Source of the DNA: Algoriphagus sp.
GTDB taxonomy: Bacteria > Bacteroidota > Bacteroidia > Cytophagales > Cyclobacteriaceae
DNA length: 15,744 bases
Direction of reading: 5' to 3'
Assembly: GCA_023255285.1 (NCBI GenBank)
Contig: JALRIY010000030.1
Span: 1 to 15,744, forward strand
A program made the position numbers and the translations under genes. Position 1 is the stretch's first letter, and every line of letters starts with the position of its first letter. Under the pieces are notes generated by a model. It did not search any database. It saw only the letters and a program-made list of their open reading frames with translations, and had not been told where the DNA came from. Positions 6,413 through 13,736 of the stretch are shown piece by piece.

Positions 6413-8890
6413 ATGAGCCAATTCGAAAACTCTTTATTCCATAATTTAATGAACGGCGAGTTTGCCGGTGAAGGTGACTTGATTCAGTTGATCACGGATG
6501 AAGAAGACGAGGTCAATTCCAAGGAAGCCTATGGAGAAGAGATCCCTATCCTGTCGGTTCGCAATACAGTCCTATTTCCAGGGGTAGTCATTCCCATCAC
6601 CGTAGGACGTCAGCGCTCGATTCGATTGGTGAAGAAGGCACAAAAAGGAAACAAGTACATTGGCGTTTGCGCACAGATTCAGCCCAATCAGGACGATCCA
6701 AGTTGGGAAGACCTGTACCAGGTCGGCACCTTGGCCAAAATCATCAAGATGATTGTGCTTCCTGATGGCAATACCACCATCATCATTCAGGGGAAAAAGC
6801 GTTTCGCTATTCGGGAGCAAGTCACTGACGATCCGTATTTCATGGCCAAAGTGGACTACCTAGAAGAAAATTTCCCCAAAAATTCCAAGAAAATTAAGGC
6901 ATTGGAAGAGTCGCTTAAGGAAGCAGCTATTAAGATTCTTCACCTCAATCCCGAAATACCCAGAGAAGCACAGGTGGCCTTGGATAATATTGACAATACG
7001 GCATTTTTGACCCATTTTTTGTCTTCTAATATCAATGCACCAGTAGAAGCCAAGCAGCGCCTTCTGGAAATCAACGATGGAGTAGAACGTGCTACCTTGC
7101 TCCTTGAGTTTATGATGAAAGACATCCAGATGCTGGAGTTGAAGTCAGAAATTCACAAAAAGGTACACACCGATATCGACCAGCAGCAGCGGGATTATTT
7201 CCTTCGCCAACAGATGAGGGTACTTCAAACCGAACTTGGGGAAGAAGGGCCTGAAAAAGAAGTGGAGGACCTTCGTGCCAAAGGGGCACTGAAAGCCTGG
7301 CCAGCAGAGGTGAAGAAGCATTTTGAGAAAGAGTTGGAAAAAATCTTACGGATCAACCCTTCTGCAGCGGAATATCCCATTGCACTGAATTATGCAGAAA
7401 CCTTGGTGGAATTGCCATGGAATGAATTTACGCAAGACAACTTTGACCTGAAGCATGCGCGTGCGATTTTGGATGCAGATCACTTTGGACTGGAAAAAGT
7501 TAAGGACCGCATCATTGAGTATTTGGCGGTTTTAAAATTAAAGAATGACCTCAAAGGCCCAATTCTTTGTTTGTATGGTCCTCCAGGTGTGGGTAAAACC
7601 TCCCTTGGGAAATCCATCGCCTCCGCATTGGGTAGAAAATACATTCGTATGTCCCTAGGAGGCTTGCACGATGAAGCGGAAATCCGTGGCCACCGCAAAA
7701 CCTATGTGGGGGCCATGCCGGGCAAGGTGATTCAAAACATGAAAAAGGTTAAAATCTCTAATCCTGTTTTTGTGTTGGATGAGATCGATAAACTTTCTTC
7801 CGATTTCCGAGGAGATCCCTCCTCAGCCTTCTTGGAAGTGCTAGATCCAGAGCAGAACTACGCATTCCTAGACAACTACATCGAGGTAGAATACGACTTA
7901 AGCAAAGTGCTTTTTATAGCCACAGCCAACTCCCTCGATTCCATTCAGCCTGCCTTACGGGATCGTATGGAAATCATCGAGGTGACGGGGTATACCCAAG
8001 AGGAAAAATTGGAGATCGCCAAGCGGCACTTGGTACCCAAGCAGCGTGCCGAACATGGTTTGAAATCACGGGAGATCACCTTTGAAAAGGCAGCACTGCA
8101 GAAGCTTATTGAAGAATATACCCGTGAATCGGGTGTGAGAAGCTTGGAAAGAGTGATCGGAAAGGTGGTTCGGAATATTGCCAAATCCATTGCCATGGAA
8201 GAGGAGTATGCATCCAAAATCACCCCTGAGGCAGTTCGTAAAATCTTAGGCGCTCCGATTTTTGACAAGGAAATTTACCAGGACAATAGCATTGCTGGGG
8301 TAGTGACCGGCTTGGCTTGGACAAGCGTAGGTGGCGAAATTCTATTTATCGAATCTAGTTTGAGCAGGGGTAAAGGAAAGTTGACCCTTTCGGGTCAGTT
8401 AGGTGAGGTAATGAAGGAATCTGCCATGACGGCACTTTCTTATTTGAAGTCCAAGGCTGAGGAATTGGGGATTGACCACCGCGTCTTTGAACAGTACGAC
8501 TTGCACATTCATGTGCCAGCAGGGGCTGTTCCCAAGGATGGCCCTTCTGCGGGCATCACTATGTTGACCGCTATGGCATCGGTGTACACCCAGCGAAAGG
8601 TAAAGGCAAGAGTAGCTATGACCGGAGAAATCAGTTTGATTGGTAAAGTAATGCCTGTAGGCGGAATTAAAGAAAAGATTTTAGCTGCCAAACGTGCAGG
8701 CATCAAAGAGATTATCCTTTGTCACAAGAATAAGCGCGATATTGAAGAAATTGACGCACACTACCTGAAAGGCATTCAATTCCATTACGTGACCCAAGTG
8801 GATGAGGTGTTGGAACTAGCTTTAACGACTACAAAAGTGGTTCGCCCTCTTCAATTTAGTTTCAATACCGAAATCAATCCCTCTAATTGA
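6413..8890 (+). CDS. lon: ATP-dependent protease Lon (LonA type)
   Basis: An 825-residue cytosolic AAA+ protease that unfolds and degrades damaged and regulatory proteins. The N-terminal substrate-binding (LAN) domain begins near residue 43 (EIPILSVRNTVLFPGVVIP) and runs to about 240, followed by a coiled-coil linker (about 240-320; QQQRDYFLRQQMRVL). The AAA+ module has Walker A GPPGVGKTS (389-397), Walker B VFVLDEIDK (452-460) and arginine-finger region LRDRMEII. The protease domain has the Ser-Lys dyad: S712 in PKDGPSAG and K755 in GGIKEK, 43 residues apart as in E. coli Lon. The first 40 residues are acidic and variable; a short N-terminal extension is common in Bacteroidota Lon. A palindrome lies just before the start. 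hslU follows after 60 nt with no terminator, so read-through is likely. The short tail VVRPLQFSFNTEINPSN after the domain is not conserved. Confidence 0.98.
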   Translation: MSQFENSLFHNLMNGEFAGEGDLIQLITDEEDEVNSKEAYGEEIPILSVRNTVLFPGVVIPITVGRQRSIRLVKKAQKGNKYIGVCAQIQPNQDDPSWEDLYQVGTLAKIIKMIVLPDGNTTIIIQGKKRFAIREQVTDDPYFMAKVDYLEENFPKNSKKIKALEESLKEAAIKILHLNPEIPREAQVALDNIDNTAFLTHFLSSNINAPVEAKQRLLEINDGVERATLLLEFMMKDIQMLELKSEIHKKVHTDIDQQQRDYFLRQQMRVLQTELGEEGPEKEVEDLRAKGALKAWPAEVKKHFEKELEKILRINPSAAEYPIALNYAETLVELPWNEFTQDNFDLKHARAILDADHFGLEKVKDRIIEYLAVLKLKNDLKGPILCLYGPPGVGKTSLGKSIASALGRKYIRMSLGGLHDEAEIRGHRKTYVGAMPGKVIQNMKKVKISNPVFVLDEIDKLSSDFRGDPSSAFLEVLDPEQNYAFLDNYIEVEYDLSKVLFIATANSLDSIQPALRDRMEIIEVTGYTQEEKLEIAKRHLVPKQRAEHGLKSREITFEKAALQKLIEEYTRESGVRSLERVIGKVVRNIAKSIAMEEEYASKITPEAVRKILGAPIFDKEIYQDNSIAGVVTGLAWTSVGGEILFIESSLSRGKGKLTLSGQLGEVMKESAMTALSYLKSKAEELGIDHRVFEQYDLHIHVPAGAVPKDGPSAGITMLTAMASVYTQRKVKARVAMTGEISLIGKVMPVGGIKEKILAAKRAGIKEIILCHKNKRDIEEIDAHYLKGIQFHYVTQVDEVLELALTTTKVVRPLQFSFNTEINPSN

Positions 8891-8950
8891 AAGGGCTAGC
8901 GGTTTTGTAAAACCACCTTAAATACCGAATTTCAAGATTAGTCTCAATCC

Positions 8951-10348
8951 ATGCATACACCCCTTTCTCTTACGCCAAGACAGATCGTTGCCGAACTCGA
9001 TAAGTACATTATTGGTCAGCAGGATGCCAAGCGCAATGTGGCTATTGCTTTGCGAAATCGCATTCGGCGCATGCTAGTGACTTCGGATATTCAAAAGGAT
9101 ATTGTGCCTAACAACATTTTACTTATTGGGAGCACCGGGGTAGGAAAAACCGAGATTGCTCGTCGCTTAGCTAAAATTGCCAACGCTCCCTTTACCAAGG
9201 TAGAAGCATCTAAGTTTACCGAAGTAGGCTATGTGGGTCGTGACGTGGAGAGTATGGTGCGGGATTTGGTAGAGCAGAGTGTGCAACTGGTGCGGGAAAC
9301 CAAAAAAGAGGAAGTAAAGGTAAAGGCAGCAGAGGCCGTAGAGGAAGTTTTATTGGATATTTTGATTCCTCCGGTAAAGGGAATGGGGTTTGCGAGTAGT
9401 AATTCTTTTCCTGCTGAGGGGAGTTCGACGCCTTCTTCGGATGAGGAACTTAATGAACGTACGAGAGACCGTTTTCGTGAGAAGCTTCGCCAAGGGGAAT
9501 TGGAGAATCGAAAAATAGAAATTCAAGTCAAAGCTGCAGCACCTGTAGGCATTGGTATGGTGGGAAATGGCATGATGGATGATGCGAGCATGGCGGGTCT
9601 CCAAGATATGATTTCGGGGATGATGCCCAAAAAGACGAAAAAGCGTAAACTCTCCATTTCGGAGGCCCGAAAAGTTCTTTTGGAAGAAGAGATATCTAAG
9701 TTAATTGATTTTGATGAAGTCAAGGAAGAGGCTATCCGCCTTGCCGAAAACAGCGGGATTATCTTCATCGATGAGATTGATAAAATTGCATCCAAATCTG
9801 GAAAAGGTGGAGGTGGACCCGATGTCAGCCGCGAAGGGGTACAGCGGGATTTACTTCCCATTGTAGAAGGCTCCTCTGTCACAACCAAGTATGGGGTTAT
9901 CCATACCGATCATGTGCTTTTTATTGCTGCTGGCGCCTTTCATGTAAGCAAGCCTTCCGATTTGATTCCTGAATTACAGGGAAGATTCCCCATCCGGGTA
10001 GAATTGCAATCGCTTACCAAAGAAGATTTTACACGCATCTTGAAGGAGCCAAAAAATGCTTTAACCAAGCAATACCAAGCCTTATTTGAGGCAGAGGAAG
10101 TTTATCTAGATTTTACAGAGGATTCCATAGACGAAATTGCAAGTCTGGCCTTTTTGATCAACCAAGAAGTCGAAAATATTGGTGCGCGTAGGCTTCATAC
10201 GGTCATGAGCCACTTACTCAACGATTTTCTTTTTGAGGTTCCAGACTTGATTGGTCCAAACTCTAAGATTCTGATTACCAAGGAAATGGTCCAAGAGCGA
10301 CTAAGTACTTTGGTAAAAAACAGAGACCTATCGCAGTATATCCTTTAA
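8951..10348 (+). CDS. hslU: HslU, AAA+ unfoldase subunit of the HslVU protease
   Basis: A 465-residue hexameric ATPase that unfolds substrates and feeds them to the HslV peptidase. The N-terminus has the family signature LTPRQIVAELDKYIIGQ (7-23). Walker A is GSTGVGKT (60-67), the pore loop GYVG (93-96), and Walker B IIFIDEID (270-277). Sensor/arginine residues lie in LQGRFPIRVEL (342-352) and GARRLHTVM (411-419). The I-domain between (about 110-240) is charged, with a Met/Gly-rich part (GIGMVGNGMMDDASMAGLQDM, about 200-220). The C-terminus LSQYIL matches the tail that docks into HslV, so a functional HslV should exist. No hslV lies next to it, unlike in many bacteria where hslV directly precedes hslU. 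It sits 60 nt after lon and 15 nt before the SDR gene, probably one transcription unit. Confidence 0.97.
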   Translation: MHTPLSLTPRQIVAELDKYIIGQQDAKRNVAIALRNRIRRMLVTSDIQKDIVPNNILLIGSTGVGKTEIARRLAKIANAPFTKVEASKFTEVGYVGRDVESMVRDLVEQSVQLVRETKKEEVKVKAAEAVEEVLLDILIPPVKGMGFASSNSFPAEGSSTPSSDEELNERTRDRFREKLRQGELENRKIEIQVKAAAPVGIGMVGNGMMDDASMAGLQDMISGMMPKKTKKRKLSISEARKVLLEEEISKLIDFDEVKEEAIRLAENSGIIFIDEIDKIASKSGKGGGGPDVSREGVQRDLLPIVEGSSVTTKYGVIHTDHVLFIAAGAFHVSKPSDLIPELQGRFPIRVELQSLTKEDFTRILKEPKNALTKQYQALFEAEEVYLDFTEDSIDEIASLAFLINQEVENIGARRLHTVMSHLLNDFLFEVPDLIGPNSKILITKEMVQERLSTLVKNRDLSQYIL

Positions 10349-10363
10349 ATCCGAAACCAATCT

Positions 10364-11086
10364 ATGAAAACGGCGGTCTTTTTGACAGGGCACAGTAGGG
10401 GGTTGGGAAGAGCAATTCTGGAGCATTATTTAGCTCAAGATAAGGTAGAAGTTTTCGGGTTTTCACGAAACAAACTTCATTTAAGTCATTCAAACTTGCA
10501 GGAATGGGAGGTAGATTTTACTGACCTTGCTAAAATAGAGACAATAATGACTACTATTTTTTCAGGGGTAAAAGCAGATCGTTACTTTTTGATTAATAAT
10601 GCAGGCTGGATTGGAGAAATTAAGCCTGTAGGAAAGCTGAATTTACAAGAAATGCAAGCTGCACTCCACCTCAATTTATTGGCTCCCATGCTCTTGACCA
10701 ATTCTTTTGTGAATGCGTTTCGGGAGGTACCAGGACAAAAAATCATTTGTAATCTGAGTTCTGGTGCTGCTTATGCTCCCGTTTCGGGCTGGGCTTCCTA
10801 TTGCAGTAGTAAGGCGGGTTTGGATATGTTTGCCAGGGTGGCAGACGAAGACCTTCGGCCGTTTGGCTTTCGAGTTTTTTCAATTGCCCCAGGAAAGGTA
10901 GATACGGAAATGCAAGCTGAAATCAGAGAGGCAAAAGCAGAAGATTTTCCGGCATTGGAGCGGTTTCAAGGTTATTTTCATCAAGGAGAATTGGCGGATT
11001 CCAAAATAGTGGCAACTCAATTGGCGTACATATTGAGTCATCCGGAGGAGTTTCCAGCGGTGGTACAGGATGTACGTCGACTTTAA
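10364..11086 (+). CDS. Short-chain dehydrogenase/reductase (SDR), classical type
   Basis: A 240-residue classical SDR, an NAD(P)(H)-dependent oxidoreductase of the cytosol. The Rossmann cofactor loop is TGHSRGLG (8-15), with basic S34-R35 after beta-2, which favours NADP(H). NNAG is at 78-81, and the catalytic set is N104, S133, Y146 and K150 (YCSSK); IAPGKVDTEM (174-183) follows. The 'TGHSRGLG' form and the short length recall the sepiapterin/benzil reductase-like subgroup, but the substrate cannot be read from the sequence. It starts 15 nt after hslU, so it is likely transcribed with it, though a role in proteolysis is not implied. Its TAA (11084-11086) overlaps the stop of the convergent phosphatase gene. 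Base composition is lower in GC than in lon and hslU. Confidence 0.92.
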   Translation: MKTAVFLTGHSRGLGRAILEHYLAQDKVEVFGFSRNKLHLSHSNLQEWEVDFTDLAKIETIMTTIFSGVKADRYFLINNAGWIGEIKPVGKLNLQEMQAALHLNLLAPMLLTNSFVNAFREVPGQKIICNLSSGAAYAPVSGWASYCSSKAGLDMFARVADEDLRPFGFRVFSIAPGKVDTEMQAEIREAKAEDFPALERFQGYFHQGELADSKIVATQLAYILSHPEEFPAVVQDVRRL

Positions 11087-11571
11087 TTTTTTTTGGGATA
11101 ATCGATCCAGAAATAACTGCAAGTATTTTTGTTCAATTCTCTCCAATGTGCTGTGGCAAGTGAAAATGCAAATTGCCCTGCAGTGGGTAGGTTGTCTAGG
11201 TTGACACCTAGCAAATTAATTAGTTCAGTAAGTCCTGGGTTATGCCCTACGATAGCCAGTGTTTGTATTTGGTCAGATTGAGATTGAATAAATTGGAGCA
11301 AATGATTTGCTGAAGCATGATAAAGGGATTTATCCCAGAAGATTTTTTCCTCAGGATACCCAAATACTTCGGCGGTAATGCTAGCAGTTTGTCTAGCTCT
11401 TTGGGCAGAGGAGGAGCAGATTAGGTCTATATTAATTCCTCTTTTTTTTAGTGAAGTAGCCATTTTGGGCGCATCTAGGAGTCCTCTTTCGGCTAGTGGG
11501 CGTTCATAGTCATCCAGCCAGGGATTGTCCCAGGAAGATTTGGCATGTCGAATCAAAATTATTTTTTTCAT
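11083..11571 (-). CDS. SixA-like histidine phosphatase
   Basis: A 162-residue small phosphatase of the histidine-phosphatase (RHG) superfamily, SixA branch. It opens with the family motif LIRHAKSSW, giving catalytic H9 with R8. R58 lies in SSSAQRARQTA, and the second histidine H110 in IVGHNPG. These are the core residues of the phosphohistidine intermediate mechanism. E. coli SixA (161 aa) removes phosphate from histidine phosphotransfer/PTS proteins; whether this protein does so is unknown, since such proteins are not visible here and many Bacteroidota homologues are uncharacterised. It is soluble with no signal peptide. The gene is divergent from the cold-shock gene and convergent with the SDR gene, sharing the four bases TTAA at the stops. 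The start codon is the only ATG in register with the RHA motif. Confidence 0.93.
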   Translation of the reverse strand: MKKIILIRHAKSSWDNPWLDDYERPLAERGLLDAPKMATSLKKRGINIDLICSSSAQRARQTASITAEVFGYPEEKIFWDKSLYHASANHLLQFIQSQSDQIQTLAIVGHNPGLTELINLLGVNLDNLPTAGQFAFSLATAHWRELNKNTCSYFWIDYPKKN

Positions 11572-11593
11572 TTACAGATAAAAAAACGATTAT

Positions 11594-11624
11594 TTTGTTT
11601 TTTTTAATCGAATAGTTACATTTA
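11594..11624 (+). promoter_or_regulatory. Candidate promoter of the cold-shock gene
   Basis: TTTG (11594-11597) is followed after exactly 19 nt by TACATTTA (11617-11624), one mismatch from the Bacteroidota -7 TAnnTTTG. Transcription would start near 11630, leaving a short A/T-rich leader of about 30 nt with CAATT repeats and no Shine-Dalgarno. An inverted repeat CGATTA/TAATCG (11587-11592, 11605-11610) overlaps the -33 box and spacer and could be an operator, though it is short. Confidence 0.4.
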
Positions 11625-11658
11625 TCCCACTTTCAATTCCAATTTATCACAATTTATT

Positions 11659-11850
11659 ATGTTTACCGGGACAGTAAAATTTTACAATGAAGCCAAGGGG
11701 TTCGGGTTCATCGTCGATGACGAAACCCAAAACGACGTGTTTTTGCACGCTACAGGCTTAGTAGACAAAGTTGCTCAAAACGACAAAGTTACTTACGAAG
11801 TTAAGGAGGGTAAAAAAGGACCCAACGCAATCAACGTGAAAAAGGCCTAA
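11659..11850 (+). CDS. Cold-shock domain protein (CspA family)
   Basis: A 63-residue single cold-shock (OB-fold) domain that binds single-stranded RNA/DNA and melts mRNA structure, acting in the cytosol as an RNA chaperone. RNP1 is KGFGFI (13-18) and RNP2 is VFLH (27-30); the conserved start is GTVKFYNEAKGFGF. It is a little shorter than E. coli CspA (70 aa) but complete, ending with the last beta-strand PNAINVKKA. It is monocistronic, with its own promoter candidate and a strong terminator. The leader is short, unlike the roughly 160-nt structured leader of E. coli cspA, so cold induction through an RNA switch of that kind is unlikely; it may be constitutive or growth-phase controlled. Confidence 0.97.
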   Translation: MFTGTVKFYNEAKGFGFIVDDETQNDVFLHATGLVDKVAQNDKVTYEVKEGKKGPNAINVKKA

Positions 11851-11877
11851 GGTTCAAGTTCTTAGCTTGAGTCAATC

Positions 11878-11909
11878 AATCCTCCAAAGCAAAATTGGAG
11901 GATTTTTTT
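11878..11909 (+). terminator. Strong intrinsic terminator of the cold-shock gene
   Basis: AATCCTCCAA (11878-11887) pairs perfectly with TTGGAGGATT (11895-11904), a 10-bp stem with a 7-nt loop, running into a T-tract (11903-11909). A smaller hairpin TCAAG/CTTGA (11854-11870) precedes it, just after the stop codon. Confidence 0.9.
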
Positions 11910-12128
11910 ATGCTTTTATCAGTTAGTTTCAGCAAATGATATGGATGCTGAATACGGGATTTTAAAAACTAACAATTCATATTTACGAACTTCTAAGAGT
12001 TTATTTTGTTAACTAACTCGAGGTAAAAATTACAGTTAATTCTTGTTAATCCCGCTTACTTTTTAGTGAAATCGGCGTTAGAATTGCTGTAAATAAAAAA
12101 TGTTTATAGGTTAAAAAGCGATAAAAAA

Positions 12129-13637
12129 ATGAATAAAAAACAATTCTTTCTTGGGGTCCTAGTGGCCGCTTTGGTAGGTGGAATCGTGGCAGTAGCAGGA
12201 GTAGGTTTTTTAGCTAGACCGCAGAATGCCGGTACCTTTGATGACAAACAGCAAACAAGTTTCGTCAACCTTTTAGGGGCAGACAATTTTACAGTTCCTG
12301 ACGGGATCAACTTCATAGCCTCAGCTGAGTTGGTAACTCCTGCAGTGGTACACGTGAAAAGCCAGGTTTCTTTTTCCCCTCGGTCGCGTTCGCAAAGGGA
12401 TCCATTTCAAGAGTTTTTCGGATTCCCTCAGCCAGAAGCGGGGCCAAGAAACCCAGGTGGTGACATGCCGATTAGTTCAGGGTCTGGAGTAATCATCTCT
12501 GCAGATGGATACATCGTCACTAACAATCACGTGATTGAAGGAGCTTCACGGGTGGATATTTCCTTGGACAACAACAAGCGCTACGAAGCCACTGTGGTGG
12601 GGACCGATCCCACGACTGATTTAGCCTTATTGAAAATTGAAGGTGAAAATTTCCCTTTTATCAAGTTTGGGGATTCAGATCAAACCAAAATTGGAGAATG
12701 GGTTCTTGCTGTAGGCAATCCTTTTGATTTGAACTCTACTGTTACTGCAGGCATCATTTCCGCTAAGGCGAGAAATATTGGTATTCTTCGTGGGGTGGAA
12801 AATAACCTACAGATTGAATCCTTCCTTCAAACCGATGCTGTAGTCAATCCGGGTAACTCTGGGGGTGCTTTGGTGAATTTGGCTGGGGAATTGATCGGAA
12901 TCAATACAGCTATTGCTTCCAGAACAGGCACATTCAATGGGTATTCCTTTGCAGTTCCTAGTTCCTTGGTAAAAAAGGTGATGGATGACTTATTGAATCA
13001 TGGAGCAGTGCAGCGTGGACTTCTTGGCGTGCAAATACAGGATGTGAGCCCTGAATTAGCAGACTTTTTGGGCAAGAAATTCCCTGTTGAACAAGGAGTC
13101 TATGTTGGTGGGGTCAATGATAATTCTGCCGGTAAAGAGGCTGGACTCAAGGAAGGGGATATTATTGTAGGCATTGACGGCAAGTCGGTAAATACGGTGG
13201 CCAACCTACAGGAATTGGTTGCTAGAAAACGACCAGGAGATAAAGTTGAGGTGAGTTACCTTAGAGAAGGAAAAGCCCAAAAAGTAACTGCTACCCTTAA
13301 AAACTTCTCTGGAGACACCAAAATTGTCAAGAAAGAAGCCCCTAAAGTTTTTTCTTTTGAAGGTCTTCAATTGGAGGATGTCAAGGAACAAACGAAGGAA
13401 CAATTGAAAATTGCAGGAGGAGCGGTGATCAAATCCAATGCCAATGAATCTTGGAGAGCAGCTGGTGCTCGGAATGGATTTATTATTACTTCGGTGATTT
13501 CAGATAAGGGACGAAAGCGGGTAAGTAGTGCACAAGAAATGATTGACTTCTTGGAAGATTCCAAAGGACAAGAAATCGTGGTCTTGGGCATGTTCCCAGA
13601 TGGTACTGAATACTACTTTGAAGTCAAACCAGAGTAA
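12129..13637 (+). CDS. htrA: HtrA/Deg-family periplasmic serine protease (paralogue 2)
   Basis: A 502-residue HtrA/DegP protease-chaperone of the envelope. An N-terminal hydrophobic helix (about 6-28) after MNKK serves as signal or anchor. The triad is H134 (TNNHV), D164 (TTDLALLKI) and S244 (GNSGG). The LA loop carries DPFQEFFGF (91-99) and a Pro/Gly-rich stretch (100-113), like DegP loops that mediate oligomer assembly. PDZ1 (about 296-392) starts with RGLLGV, the usual carboxylate-loop form, and PDZ2 lies at about 408-502. It resembles the divergent copy at 2163-3593 throughout the protease core (for example GEWVLAVGNPF and STVTAGI in both), so both descend from one family but are well diverged. 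It is monocistronic, preceded by about 220 nt of AT-rich DNA after the csp terminator and followed by its own terminator. This copy looks like the standard Bacteroidota DegP-type (Do family) protease. Confidence 0.96.
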   Translation: MNKKQFFLGVLVAALVGGIVAVAGVGFLARPQNAGTFDDKQQTSFVNLLGADNFTVPDGINFIASAELVTPAVVHVKSQVSFSPRSRSQRDPFQEFFGFPQPEAGPRNPGGDMPISSGSGVIISADGYIVTNNHVIEGASRVDISLDNNKRYEATVVGTDPTTDLALLKIEGENFPFIKFGDSDQTKIGEWVLAVGNPFDLNSTVTAGIISAKARNIGILRGVENNLQIESFLQTDAVVNPGNSGGALVNLAGELIGINTAIASRTGTFNGYSFAVPSSLVKKVMDDLLNHGAVQRGLLGVQIQDVSPELADFLGKKFPVEQGVYVGGVNDNSAGKEAGLKEGDIIVGIDGKSVNTVANLQELVARKRPGDKVEVSYLREGKAQKVTATLKNFSGDTKIVKKEAPKVFSFEGLQLEDVKEQTKEQLKIAGGAVIKSNANESWRAAGARNGFIITSVISDKGRKRVSSAQEMIDFLEDSKGQEIVVLGMFPDGTEYYFEVKPE

Positions 13638-13663
13638 GTAATTTACTTTCAAAATGAAATATC

Positions 13664-13691
13664 AAAAAACCGGAGAAATCCGGTTTTTTTT
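13664..13691 (+). terminator. Strong intrinsic terminator of htrA paralogue 2
   Basis: AAAAAACCGGA (13664-13674) pairs with TCCGGTTTTTT (13679-13689) around a GAAA tetraloop, with the T-run continuing to 13691. The A-tract on the left arm could let it work on the opposite strand too. It leaves only about 45 nt before the next gene, so that gene's promoter must be close to or overlapping this site. Confidence 0.92.
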
Positions 13692-13736
13692 GTTTCTGAA
13701 TTTGCTTACTTTTTAATTCTCAAATCCAAAATCACC

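Noticed and set aside
7945..8268. 107-codon open frame on the - strand inside lon
   Set aside because: Opposite the conserved AAA+ region of lon; Ser/Arg-rich low-complexity translation typical of an antisense shadow.
8901..8914. GGTTTT-GT-AAAACC as a lon terminator
   Set aside because: The stem is short with a 2-nt centre and no following T-tract, so it would not end transcription; lon-hslU read-through seems more likely.
9523..9888. 121-codon open frame on the - strand inside hslU
   Set aside because: Opposite the I-domain and Walker B of hslU, with no recognisable domain; shadow.
11988..12015. GAACTT-like sequence before htrA paralogue 2 as an E. coli sigma-E promoter
   Set aside because: There is no matching TCTGA box at the right spacing, and the sigma-E consensus from Proteobacteria should not be carried over to Bacteroidota.
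12009..12050. Three GTTAA copies as a regulator repeat array
   Set aside because: Spacing is irregular (27 and 10 nt) and the 5-mer is expected by chance in such AT-rich DNA.
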